From contig JADHWI010000020.1 in NCBI GenBank assembly GCA_016783565.1, positions 1 to 39,024 of the forward strand: DNA of 39,024 bases. Direction: 5' to 3'. Shown here piece after piece: positions 1 through 8,462 of the stretch (the first letter of the stretch is position 1; every line of letters starts with the position of its first letter). Made by a program: the position numbers and the translations under genes. This DNA is from Kiritimatiellia bacterium (GTDB lineage: Bacteria > Verrucomicrobiota > Kiritimatiellia > UBA8416 > JADHWI01). Under the pieces are notes generated by a model. That model had not been told where the DNA came from. It worked only from the letters and a program-made list of their open reading frames with translations, and did no database searches.

Positions 1-649
1 AGATGCGCCCCAAGGCCACTACCTCAATACTCTCAGTCTTGACATTGAACTTTCCACCACCAATAGGTGAAGCCGTCATCACCTCACCTTGGTGTACTGT
101 CGTCTGCTTACCGTTCTGCTCAAACGTCACGAAAGCATTTTCACAAATGACTTTCCACTCAGCCTCGTCTCTTGCCACAATCGCACGGCCACCACTGCTG
201 ATCACTTCACCCGCTGCAGTCTTAACCCGGATATTCATATTGGGAGAAACATCGCCCGCATCAAACCGCAAAGCACCACCACCCGACATATCCAAAACAA
301 TATCCTTATCGATGCGCTTCTGATTGTCCGGAAGACCCTCAGTCTTCATCTCGATTTGCTGCAAATCCACAACCGTATTCGGCGCTACGCACAAGACAGC
401 ACCCGGAGTAAGAACAGATACGATTTTTCCGTTCTCTGCAGTTCGCAGCTTTTGCCCCTGCATAAAGGCCATACCCTCTTCGATCGCACCCTCCCCGGAA
501 GGCGACGTGTAGGTTCCCTCCCCATCTAACCGAACAATGACGGCGGCACCCAGACGAGGAATCGCCATGACTACAGTCGGCAGAAGCAAACAAGATACTA
601 CAATAGCAACCAACCAGACCAGCGTTAGTCTATTTCGTTTCATATCCAT
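1..649 (-). CDS. FecR-like exported protein, C-terminus cut by window edge
   Basis: The frame is open from an ATG at 649 to the window edge, so only the first 216 codons are present. The N-terminus reads MDMKRNRLTLVWLVAIVV and continues as a hydrophobic signal peptide or anchor that ends near an Ala. The following region has the look of a FecR-type domain: a Gly-rich strand start, then 'GQKLRTAENGKIVSVL', 'LTPGAVLCVAPNT' and a second similar block with 'VKTAAGEVISSGGRA'. FecR-like domains outside iron uptake are usually extracytoplasmic beta-rich modules of unknown ligand. ATG 649 is preceded at about 7 nt by a GGAAGGG ribosome site; ATG 643 is an alternative. The function cannot be assigned more closely from this fragment. 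Confidence 0.65.
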   Translation of the reverse strand, partial: MDMKRNRLTLVWLVAIVVSCLLLPTVVMAIPRLGAAVIVRLDGEGTYTSPSGEGAIEEGMAFMQGQKLRTAENGKIVSVLTPGAVLCVAPNTVVDLQQIEMKTEGLPDNQKRIDKDIVLDMSGGGALRFDAGDVSPNMNIRVKTAAGEVISSGGRAIVARDEAEWKVICENAFVTFEQNGKQTTVHQGEVMTASPIGGGKFNVKTESIEVVALGRI

Positions 650-1032
650 TTCTTGACCCTTCCCCTTTCGGCACTGCTCGCCACCTTGAGTTTACTTTGA
701 AAACAAGCAAACATAATTTAGTATGAGTTTACGCCGATATAGACGTTCTGTAAACGGCAACTTCCCCTTTTTTTAATTTTTTTTTGCACAGGAAATCGAC
801 AAGAATAACCATGATATGAGACCAGAATAACGCACCCATGACGAACGCCAACCGATGCAAGCCTGACAGACAAATGAGAAACCCAGAACAAGAAAAAGAA
901 GGGAAGAATAAGAAAAGAAAAGGGCCCGTGCCTCAAGGCGATAAACGAGGACGACAAGATTACTCTCACGGAATTCGGGTGGGGCGCATTCACGAGAGAG
1001 CCGCCTCAAAACATCAGGCCCAAAAAGAACAA
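650..1032. other. non-coding spacer between two minus-strand genes
   Basis: This 383-base gap holds no convincing gene. Short frames exist on both strands, but they lack ribosome sites, overlap one another and translate to low-complexity Lys/Arg-rich or hydrophobic strings. Visible features are a purine-rich stretch (about 880-930), A/T homopolymer runs (about 764-786) and the candidate promoter. No convincing intrinsic terminator for the upstream gene was found. Confidence 0.6.
726..754 (-). promoter_or_regulatory. candidate sigma70-type promoter for the FecR-like gene
   Basis: On the minus strand TTTACA (749-754) is separated by exactly 17 bases from TAAACT (726-731). Just upstream lie long A runs (about 764-786), which could act as an UP element. 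The predicted start of transcription would leave a leader of about 70 nt before the ATG at 649. The -10 box matches the consensus in only four positions. Confidence 0.35.
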
Positions 1033-1761
1033 TCAACGTTCAACAGAATGTAATGCCAGCATCGATTGCACGGATTCTACCGCCTGAATCTCTGCATACA
1101 AACGCCCCGTCATATCATCCGCCAGGGACGGAATGAGCTGACGCGTAGACTTTACATCAGTAACGCTACCATCAATCGACCAAAGAACATCGGCATTTAC
1201 GGCTGACAACATCTGAATGGATGCATAGAGACTGCCGCCTGCATGACCCTTGCCAGACCATGCGGTACCCTCTGTCTGCCCAACCAAAACCAACTGAACA
1301 TCCAACAATTCGGAAAGTTTCCTCAAAGAATCGTCACTGGCAAGCCCCTTCTTGGACAGCTTGTGCTTCTTGATCACCCGAGCCACATCATCGCGATCCA
1401 CAATCTCATACTCCGACCAGTCTGAAATTCTGGACGCTACGGCCTCACTGAACAACGGACCCGCCTTATCCATCGGCTTTACCGTAATATCACAAGACGT
1501 GAAAGACTCGCCAGTAGCGGAAGCAAAATCAACCACCGCAACCCGAATCGTCTCGATCGACTCCGCTTCCTCAGTCTCGGACGCCATCAAGAAAGACTCA
1601 AAATATTCATCAAGATATCCGTAAAGGCATTCCTCTATAGAGGGAATCTCATCAGCGAGGTCTTGAGAGGTATCCACCACTTCAATAGCCTGCGAACTAA
1701 GACCGAAAAACACAGCCAAAACGGCCATCAACATCATTTGAATTGTACGCTTTGTTGTCAT
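1033..1761 (-). CDS. CsgG/FlgO-like exported protein
   Basis: This 242-residue protein begins with a signal peptide (residues 1-25, ending SSQA). There is no lipobox cysteine, so it is probably periplasmic or outer-membrane associated rather than a lipoprotein. Residues 73-210 resemble the CsgG/FlgO/LpoB fold: 'IRVAVVDFAS' (first strand), 'FSEAVASRI', then 'YEIVDRDDVARVIKKHKLS' followed by 'LSELLDVQLVLVGQTEG'. In this superfamily the fold is used in outer-membrane secretion channels, flagellar accessory proteins and activators of cell-wall enzymes, so the precise role stays open. Start ATG 1761 has an AAGGA site 7 nt upstream. The 383-base gap to the FecR-like gene suggests separate transcription. 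Confidence 0.65.
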   Translation of the reverse strand: MTTKRTIQMMLMAVLAVFFGLSSQAIEVVDTSQDLADEIPSIEECLYGYLDEYFESFLMASETEEAESIETIRVAVVDFASATGESFTSCDITVKPMDKAGPLFSEAVASRISDWSEYEIVDRDDVARVIKKHKLSKKGLASDDSLRKLSELLDVQLVLVGQTEGTAWSGKGHAGGSLYASIQMLSAVNADVLWSIDGSVTDVKSTRQLIPSLADDMTGRLYAEIQAVESVQSMLALHSVER

Positions 1762-1955
1762 CCTACCATCCTTACCCGCAACTGTATGCGTCGTTATGGG
1801 TAAAAAGCAGGAGGCGTGCCAACCTTGTATTTTGGCGTATTAATCACCTTTAAAAGGACTTTTTCGCAGAAATGAAACGTTATTCTTCCTCAATTATAGG
1901 AATTTTAACAAAAACAACCAAAGCAGGAAGGTAATGCAGTCGTATAGATATCGAC

Positions 1956-2288
1956 TCAAATACCGATACCGGAAAGCATAGAGCAAAAACGATTGACGGC
2001 TTCAGCCAACTGTGGATGTGTGACCTCAAAGTCCTTCACAGACTGCTCAAGCCCTTGAACGGCAAGATCCAGAAGGGATTGATCGGTGCTCTGACGCATT
2101 GCTTCATGTGTGGATGCATCCATGAACTGCGTGATGCTTTCAGCATGCTCGTCATGCGTCGGTGGTAATTTTGCGATTTCGCTCTTCAATTCCGCCAAGA
2201 GCATACTTAAGTCATCGCGCGTTTTCTCAGACAAAGCTTCGGCGCCACCAATACGGCGTTCAATTTTTTGAATCGTATTTTCTATCAT
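1956..2288 (-). CDS. small DUF4404-like protein
   Basis: This is a 110-residue acidic, helical protein with no signal peptide or membrane segment. Residues 1-55 form a probable coiled-coil segment, and the C-terminus reads 'FEVTHPQLAEAVNRFCSMLS' and ends GIGI. That ending (FE.. HP.LA..... L..iGI) is what I recall as typical of the short DUF4404 family, whose function is unknown. The ATG at 2288 is preceded by AGGAG about 10 nt upstream. Neighbours on the same strand are cls upstream (124-base gap) and the CsgG-like gene downstream. The family assignment rests on this motif alone. Confidence 0.6.
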   Translation of the reverse strand: MIENTIQKIERRIGGAEALSEKTRDDLSMLLAELKSEIAKLPPTHDEHAESITQFMDASTHEAMRQSTDQSLLDLAVQGLEQSVKDFEVTHPQLAEAVNRFCSMLSGIGI

Positions 2289-2412
2289 GAATCCATTCTC
2301 CTACAGATGCACACATCGCCTCACGCAATCAGCGCAAAGTCTTTAAAAACATACTGACTGAAGCCCCTCTTGGCAACATACGAATAAAACAAGCGTTTCC
2401 GTATCCTGAAAA

Positions 2413-3894
2413 TTACAGCACAGGCATAAGCAGGGCAGCAAGATTCTCAGCAAACCGCTTCAGCGGCGAACGACCATTCCACGCCGCCTCAATCACCTCA
2501 TCAGACTGGCTTAACTCATCAAGTAATATACGCTTCATTACCTCAGCGAATTCAGCATCATGAATTGCCAGATTCGTTTCGTAATTGAGCCGTAAACTAC
2601 GCACATCCATGTTGGCAGTTCCTACAAGAACAAAGGTGCCGTCAACCACACATGCTTTGGCATGCATGAATGGAGGCCTGCGACGAAAAATACGCACACC
2701 CGCAGCAAGCAACTCGACATAAAGAGCCTGCCCAGCCATGCCAGCGTAAATATGATTACTCCTATACGGAACAATGAGACGCACATCCACGCCGCGTAGT
2801 GCTGCCGTACGCAAAGCCTGCAGAATTGCCCGCGTAGGCACAAAATAGGCCGAGGCAATCAACACCTCTCGCTGAGCCGAGGTAATCGCCATGAAAATAA
2901 CATCTGCGATAGCACCCATTTCATCCGTTGGGCCACTGTTCAACAACCGCACGGTCGCACGACCTGCCGCTTCTTGATGACGAAAATAGCTCTCTTTCAG
3001 GCAACGCTCTGCACCCTCTCCCGTCATGAAATTCCAGTCCCGCATAAAGGTGTACTGCAACTCCAGTACAACAGGCCCGCGCACCTTAAAATGATAATCC
3101 CGCACCACACCCGAATGCGTCTGTTGAGCATTAATATTCATTCCACCAAGGAATGCCATACCGCCATCGACAACAAGCGCTTTGCGATGATTACGCAAGT
3201 TGATCTGAAATTGTCGCTTCAAAGGGTTTGCCTGCGTCCAACCCACTATCTGCATGTTCGGAACTCGCCGATACCGCCTGAACAAACCGCGGAGCTGGGC
3301 AAACGTCGATCCAAACCGATCATACAAGACCCGGACCTCAACACCCTCTCGTGCTTTCGCAGCCAGCGCCTCCATAAACTCACGCCCCACCACATCATCA
3401 GAAAATATAAATGTTTGCAGATGAATGTGATGCTTCGCACTGCGAATGGCCGCCAACATGACAGGATAAGCCTCGCCCTCCCCCACGAGCAACTCAATGC
3501 AGTTACCGCTCAACAAGGGAAAATCACCAACAATCGCATCCATCGCACGATCCAAGCCACGACTGAATGCATCGGCAGGTTCCGCCTTGACCATGTCATA
3601 CATCGCACGCCAATACGCCAGCGGAAATTCGGCCTGCTCCTGCTTACGACGAGCCTCCAGAAAATGACGGTCATGCACCGCCTTCACCCAACCCTTGGCC
3701 GGCAACCGATTGATACCAAAAGAAAGATAAAACAACGGCCCGAGAAAAGGAAAAGACCAAGCGACAAAAATCCACAATAAGGCCGACGTGGCTTCTCGAC
3801 GGGAACGCAAACAGTGACACACAACCAGCACAAAACTGGCCAGGTGAAAAAACGTACCGATCGCCCACCATGGAATATTCTGACAAAAGGTCAT
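2413..3894 (-). CDS. cls: cardiolipin synthase (phospholipase D superfamily)
   Basis: The protein condenses two phosphatidylglycerols (or an equivalent pair) into cardiolipin at the inner membrane. Two N-terminal membrane helices (residues about 8-30 and 38-58, 'FVAWSFPFLGPLFYLSFG') form the PLDc_N region. They are followed by two PLD domains with complete HKD motifs, 'HRKALVVDGGMAFLGGMN' and 'MHAKACVVDGTFVLVGTANM'. From ATG 3894 the length is 493 residues, normal for the family. A GTG at 3951 would add 19 residues; the chosen start places the first membrane helix at the N-terminus, but no strong ribosome site decides it. The gene is divergent from an endonuclease/exonuclease/phosphatase gene beginning at 3994. 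Confidence 0.92.
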   Translation of the reverse strand: MTFCQNIPWWAIGTFFHLASFVLVVCHCLRSRREATSALLWIFVAWSFPFLGPLFYLSFGINRLPAKGWVKAVHDRHFLEARRKQEQAEFPLAYWRAMYDMVKAEPADAFSRGLDRAMDAIVGDFPLLSGNCIELLVGEGEAYPVMLAAIRSAKHHIHLQTFIFSDDVVGREFMEALAAKAREGVEVRVLYDRFGSTFAQLRGLFRRYRRVPNMQIVGWTQANPLKRQFQINLRNHRKALVVDGGMAFLGGMNINAQQTHSGVVRDYHFKVRGPVVLELQYTFMRDWNFMTGEGAERCLKESYFRHQEAAGRATVRLLNSGPTDEMGAIADVIFMAITSAQREVLIASAYFVPTRAILQALRTAALRGVDVRLIVPYRSNHIYAGMAGQALYVELLAAGVRIFRRRPPFMHAKACVVDGTFVLVGTANMDVRSLRLNYETNLAIHDAEFAEVMKRILLDELSQSDEVIEAAWNGRSPLKRFAENLAALLMPVL

Positions 3895-3993
3895 CACCAA
3901 TTGTACCACACCCTTTCCATGTTCACCCACTTTAACGCCGGAATAACACACATCCGACTTTCCAGCAGCAGAATGAAAGACTAGACTGTCAGC

Positions 3994-4716
3994 ATGAGAT
4001 TCGTTCTCTACAATATTCGTTATGGCACTGGAGGAAAGTTCAAACTTCCCTGGAGCGGATATTTCCGTCGAACCACAAGCAATCTTGCGGATATCTCAAA
4101 CTTCCTCTCTCGCCAGAAACCGGACATCGTAGGACTCGTTGAAGTCGATGCCGGCTCATACCGTTCACATAAGGTAAACCAAGCCGAAGCACTCGCCGCT
4201 TCACTTGGGCATTATCATACCTACAAGTCCAAGTATGCGACCTCATCCTGGCCGCATCTACTGCCTGTATTAAATCAGCAAGGCAATGCTTTTCTCACGA
4301 GCGACGTCATCAGAAACACAAGCTTCCACTATTTTCAACATGGTCTCAAACGCCTGGTAATCGAATTGGAAATGGAAAACCTGACCATTTTCCTGGTGCA
4401 CCTTGCGCTCAACTTCAGGATTCGCCACCACCAGCTTAACGATCTTTATGAACTAGTCAATGCGACCACAAAACCACATATTGTAGCTGGAGACTTTAAC
4501 GCTTTCTGGGGAGACCGGGAAATTGGCCTGTTCCTGGCTGCCACGGGATTAACCAGCGCAAACACTCTCAACATTCCCACTTTCCCAAGCGTGTCACCAC
4601 ACCGTCAGCTTGATTTCATTTTATACAGCAAAGAAATCCATAAACAGCGACTGCAAGTGCCACGCGTCACATATTCCGACCACCTGCCAATGGTGCTTGA
4701 CTTCAACGTCGACTAA
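3994..4716 (+). CDS. endonuclease/exonuclease/phosphatase family protein
   Basis: This 240-residue cytosolic protein carries the motif series of the EEP (DNase I-like) fold: 'RFVLYNIRYG' with the first-strand Asn, 'PDIVGLVEVD' with the metal-binding Glu, 'FLVHLALNFRIRHHQ', 'IVAGDFNAF' (Asp/Asn of the active site), 'LDFILYS' and the C-terminal 'SDHLPMV' with the catalytic Asp-His pair. All expected catalytic positions are present, so the enzyme is probably active. The substrate (phosphodiester in nucleic acid, sphingomyelin-type lipid or inositol phosphate) cannot be told. Its head-to-head position with cls (about 100 bases between starts) fits a lipid-related role, but that is only context. 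It converges with the TerB-like gene, 18 bases away. Confidence 0.8.
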   Translation: MRFVLYNIRYGTGGKFKLPWSGYFRRTTSNLADISNFLSRQKPDIVGLVEVDAGSYRSHKVNQAEALAASLGHYHTYKSKYATSSWPHLLPVLNQQGNAFLTSDVIRNTSFHYFQHGLKRLVIELEMENLTIFLVHLALNFRIRHHQLNDLYELVNATTKPHIVAGDFNAFWGDREIGLFLAATGLTSANTLNIPTFPSVSPHRQLDFILYSKEIHKQRLQVPRVTYSDHLPMVLDFNVD

Positions 4717-4734
4717 GCGACCGTTCTCATCCAA

Positions 4735-5097
4735 CTACTCAGAAGAGCCTTCACGCACTTCAATCCCCCAAGTCACCGCCAACCAGTCCAACAACTCAGT
4801 GGGACCGCCGTCAATCGATGGTGAGGCCATCACTTCATCCATCACCGTTCCGTAAATCAACTCGCAAGCCTCTTTGTTCTCAAACCCTTCAAGAAATTCA
4901 TAAAGATCTTCACGATTTTCAAAACGCGTCTCGACCTCATCCAGCAATGCTCGAAAATTCTCTTCACCAAACTCATCCATCAAACGATTGATCTTCCGCT
5001 CCTCGCTGTCGGATACACTACCATCCGAAATCGTCACGGCCTCAACCAGCGCTGTTAATGCAATCTTCTGTTCGTGTGTCAATTCTTTGAGTGTCAT
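4735..5097 (-). CDS. TerB-like helical protein
   Basis: This 120-residue acidic protein starts MTLKELTHEQKIALTALVEA. Its pattern 'AVTISDGSVSDSEERKINRL' resembles the TerB/DjlA-type domain, in which acidic residues (D-G-x-V-x-x-x-E) bind metal. The family is linked to tellurite and stress phenotypes, but most members have no known role. The start is set at 5097 because AGGAGAGG lies 9 nt upstream; a longer frame to 5178 would add an Arg-rich segment without a ribosome site. It lies 81 bases downstream of the multiheme cytochrome gene and may be co-transcribed with it. Confidence 0.6.
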   Translation of the reverse strand: MTLKELTHEQKIALTALVEAVTISDGSVSDSEERKINRLMDEFGEENFRALLDEVETRFENREDLYEFLEGFENKEACELIYGTVMDEVMASPSIDGGPTELLDWLAVTWGIEVREGSSE

Positions 5098-5178
5098 GGT
5101 CGCAATCCTCTCCTTGTGTTTAACTTGAAGTATGTGCCTTTTTCGGCCACCGGTCAATGCCCGGCGCCTCCTCTGCAA

Positions 5179-7548
5179 TTAATGGCTATCCGACTGAATC
5201 ATTTTAAGCTGATTACGGGCACGCATACGCACCTCCTCAGAAAGCACATCAGTCTCCGCCATTCGTTTCAACATCGTAACCGCATCAGCCTTGCGACCAG
5301 ATGCCCGATAACGACCAATCAATAACATCCAGGCATCCACATACCCCGGATGCTCTTGAACAAGCTTCTCCAGCACCGCCAGCGCGCGGTCACCTTGATT
5401 GGACTCTATCAGATAATACGCCAACGTGTACGCATTGCGTGGATTATGCGGCTGCGAATCTGCTGCGATACGAGACAGCCGTGCTGCACGTTCAGGATCA
5501 TCAGCGCCTACAATAACAGCCAGGTTATAAGCAGCCTGCCCTTTTGTGGATTCATCTTTAAGCGCCGTACGGAGATGTTTCTCCGCTGCCTTGACGTCAC
5601 CCCGTTCTGCCAGCGCCAACCCCAAATTGAAATTCACTCCCGCATTGTCAGGCTCAAGCTTATGCGCACTACGCAAAAAACGTATGCTGTCATTCATCCG
5701 TCCCAACCGCGCCGCCGTCACCGAGGCGTTAACATACGGAGGCAACATGTCACCACGCAACCGGATAGAACGCTCATAGGATGCCAATGCCATGGCCATA
5801 TCACCGCGATCGCCAAAATAATTGCCACGATTGTAGTGCGAACTCCAATGGTCCGGCGTCGCATCAAAACTCACAAATAATTCCTGCTCCGCTAACTCAA
5901 GCTTCTTCCGCTGCTCAGCCGTCAGTCGCTCACGCGGCCACTGCGACAGCGCACTTGCTGCACTGATGCGCACCAGACGATACTCGTCTGATAATGCCTC
6001 AGACACAAGCAACACCGTCGGCAGATCCAACGCATCGCGCAACGCATCAACAGCCGCTGAACGCACCAGCGGCGATTCATTCTTCAGGCACTGCTTGATC
6101 GCCGTCCATTTGCGCGCATCAGAACAGTTGATCAAGACGCGAATGAAGGATGTCGCCTCCACTGATCCCGTCGCCGGATCCAACATATACGCCAACATCT
6201 CGTCCAAGCGCTCCCACTTCTCGCGACGAGCCTCGTCAAACAGACGACCTTCATGCAGAATTCGTTTTGTCCAGCGATTCTCAGGATGCCATTTCTTCAC
6301 CTTTTCAGCCAACCACTCAGTCTTCTTGTCCTTGTGACAAAGCGCGCACGCGTTCGGCGACCCGAAGGCCAATGTCGCCTCCGGCGACGGGGGACGCATA
6401 GAATGATCACTACGACGCATCTGCGCAAATGACGTCAGTGGCATATGACAGCTAATACACTTTGGCCCCTTTGGCGGCGGTGCATGATGCGTGTGCGTCT
6501 CAGGACTGGCCACACGTTTCGCATGACAAGGCAAGCACGCACCATTAGGATTTTCCTTCGCAAATCGATAACGCCCGCTGGATGTGTGGCAATGAATGCA
6601 ATCCATCGTCCCCGCACGAACACACGCATTCATCATCCAACCGGTCAATGTGTAATTTTCTCCCAGGTCCCGGCCGTCTGCATAAAAATCTGCATCTTCA
6701 AGACACACCAAACCATAATGATCAAAAAACCGTTCCCCCGGTGTAAAGGATGGCGTCAAGGGACGCATCTTGGCATGACATACTGAACAGGCATCGTTCT
6801 TCTGTTCTCTCGTAAGATCGCGCCAACTGAGCAATTCAAGGTTCTCAGGGGGCACACCTTCCGGAGCAGCCCGACAGACACGAATATGATCCTCTCCCGG
6901 ACCATGACAGGCTTCACAGTTGATACCAGGCTCACGCCACTCCGTGTGATAGGTGTCGGTTTCCGCATCATAATTTTTTTTCATCTGACTCACATGACAG
7001 CCATAACAAGCCGCATTGAATGTCAACAATGGATCACGCCAGCCAATCGCTTCATCCTCCCGATCCTCCTCAGCAAAATGCCGCACCATGCTCAACGTTG
7101 TGTCAAACCAACGCTTCTCCGGCACATTGAAGGAAATAGGCATGACCTGCAATCGGCCACGATCAAGAGGCGTCAAAAAGAAATAGACATTCTTGCCACC
7201 CATGGCATGAACCATGGGATAGACATTCGTTCCATCCGGCGTCACCTCAATAACGTCCATCTTTTCGATACGCGCCCGATAACGATTCTCGCCAATCTGA
7301 ATCGTATTCGTGTGCAACACCAATTCTGCATCAACAAACTCCGACGTCACAGGCTGCATCGCCTTTCCGTGATGCGATGGTGCCCACAGTTCATAAAAAC
7401 GCTTATGACATTCGCGACAACTGCTCGAGCCTACGTAGTTGGGCGGACGATCTTCCTGCGGCTCTTTCCTGGCGCAACCAACCAACAATAGCCCGGTCAG
7501 GAAACAGAGGCAGATCAACAAAAGACTTTTAGAGGAGTAGTGATTCAT
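5179..7548 (-). CDS. octahaem cytochrome c lipoprotein with HEAT and TPR repeats
   Basis: From ATG 7548 the product is 789 residues. It has a lipoprotein signal with lipobox LLVG-C (Cys25), so it is probably anchored on the periplasmic side. Eight CxxCH haem motifs follow: C44 (CRECH), C181 (CYGCH), C211 (CEACH), C254 (CSVCH), C317 (CIHCH), C338 (CLPCH), C364 (CISCH) and C401 (CALCH). Residues about 430-600 look HEAT-like ('LVRSAAVDALRDAL'). Residues about 600-780 are tetratricopeptide repeats ('WSSHYNRGNYFGDRGDMAMA', 'NFNLGLALAERGDVKAAEKH'). The haem part resembles the cytochrome c554 family, so the protein probably moves electrons in an anaerobic or alternative respiratory chain, with the repeats docking partners. 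It is divergent from the menaquinone operon (95 bases between starts). A further start at 7632 would lengthen it but would spoil the signal peptide. Confidence 0.88.
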   Translation of the reverse strand: MNHYSSKSLLLICLCFLTGLLLVGCARKEPQEDRPPNYVGSSSCRECHKRFYELWAPSHHGKAMQPVTSEFVDAELVLHTNTIQIGENRYRARIEKMDVIEVTPDGTNVYPMVHAMGGKNVYFFLTPLDRGRLQVMPISFNVPEKRWFDTTLSMVRHFAEEDREDEAIGWRDPLLTFNAACYGCHVSQMKKNYDAETDTYHTEWREPGINCEACHGPGEDHIRVCRAAPEGVPPENLELLSWRDLTREQKNDACSVCHAKMRPLTPSFTPGERFFDHYGLVCLEDADFYADGRDLGENYTLTGWMMNACVRAGTMDCIHCHTSSGRYRFAKENPNGACLPCHAKRVASPETHTHHAPPPKGPKCISCHMPLTSFAQMRRSDHSMRPPSPEATLAFGSPNACALCHKDKKTEWLAEKVKKWHPENRWTKRILHEGRLFDEARREKWERLDEMLAYMLDPATGSVEATSFIRVLINCSDARKWTAIKQCLKNESPLVRSAAVDALRDALDLPTVLLVSEALSDEYRLVRISAASALSQWPRERLTAEQRKKLELAEQELFVSFDATPDHWSSHYNRGNYFGDRGDMAMALASYERSIRLRGDMLPPYVNASVTAARLGRMNDSIRFLRSAHKLEPDNAGVNFNLGLALAERGDVKAAEKHLRTALKDESTKGQAAYNLAVIVGADDPERAARLSRIAADSQPHNPRNAYTLAYYLIESNQGDRALAVLEKLVQEHPGYVDAWMLLIGRYRASGRKADAVTMLKRMAETDVLSEEVRMRARNQLKMIQSDSH

Positions 7549-7643
7549 GCCCGAAGCATAGTCTACCTGATATAGAGCGGCAAAGCAGAAAAGCCCTGAC
7601 AATCTGTCTATTTGATGGTTGTCCGTAGCCACAAGCAGAGGTT

Positions 7644-8462
7644 ATGATTCCCATCCTAATGAATGCATTGACGCTAGCCTATTCTCCCTGCCCAAACGAC
7701 ACGTTTATGTTCAATGCTATCGCGCAAAACAAGCAGATCGAAAAACACCCTCTGAACATACATTTACACGATGTGGAAACGCTCAACCAACTCGCGCTTG
7801 AACAAACATACGATGTCTCCAAAGTGTCCTTCCACACCTACCTGAGAATCCGCGACGCATATCAACTCCTGCGCAGCGGAGCCGCCCTGGGCAGCGGATG
7901 CGGGCCTCTCGTGATTTGCCGCAGAGCGTACGACCCCACAAACTTGCAGCAAGCCCGAATCGTTCTCCCGGGAACGCTGACTACCGCACATCTTCTCTTT
8001 CAACTCTGGCAACCAAACGCAAAAAACAAAACCTTTATCACCTATGATCGCATCCTATCTGAAGTAACGGAAAAACGCGCCGACGTGGGCGTGATCATCC
8101 ATGAATCACGCTTCTGCTTTGAAGATCAGGGCTGTTACGCAATTCAGGATCTGGGAGAGTGGTGGACCACCGAAACAGGGCTGCCGATCCCTCTCGGCGG
8201 AATTGTCGCACGCAAATCCCTGGGCCCGAAAACCATCAAACTAATCGAAGCGGGAATCGAAGCATCAATCCGTGAAGCGGTAGCCTCACCCGACGTTCCC
8301 ATGCCTTATATCCGACAACATGCACAAGAATTGGACGACACTGTCATCGCACAACACATTCAAACCTACGTCAACGCATTCAGCATCAACCTTGGCAAAG
8401 AAGGCCTCGCCGCAGTACAGCACCTTGAACGCATGGCTACTGAACGGGGAGTCATCTCATGA
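7644..8462 (+). CDS. mqnD: 1,4-dihydroxy-6-naphthoate synthase
   Basis: MqnD converts cyclic de-hypoxanthine futalosine to 1,4-dihydroxy-6-naphthoate, the bicyclic core of menaquinone in the futalosine pathway. The 272-residue length is typical. The family signature 'LTLAYSPCPNDTFMFNAIA' is at residues 9-27, and 'VGVIIHESRF' carries the conserved active-site His of the family. The fold is of the periplasmic-binding-protein type shared with MqnA. ATG 7644 is taken as start, with AGAGG just before it; ATG 7659 would also fit the family's usual N-terminus. This is the first gene of the operon, and its stop overlaps the next start as ATGA. Confidence 0.93.
   Translation: MIPILMNALTLAYSPCPNDTFMFNAIAQNKQIEKHPLNIHLHDVETLNQLALEQTYDVSKVSFHTYLRIRDAYQLLRSGAALGSGCGPLVICRRAYDPTNLQQARIVLPGTLTTAHLLFQLWQPNAKNKTFITYDRILSEVTEKRADVGVIIHESRFCFEDQGCYAIQDLGEWWTTETGLPIPLGGIVARKSLGPKTIKLIEAGIEASIREAVASPDVPMPYIRQHAQELDDTVIAQHIQTYVNAFSINLGKEGLAAVQHLERMATERGVIS

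Noticed and set aside
718-1053. Short frames on both strands of the first intergenic gap
   Set aside because: They overlap each other, lack ribosome sites and translate to low-complexity sequence.
2413-3951. GTG 3951 as start of cls
   Set aside because: It adds 19 residues without family resemblance before the first membrane helix; ATG 3894 is preferred, with some uncertainty.
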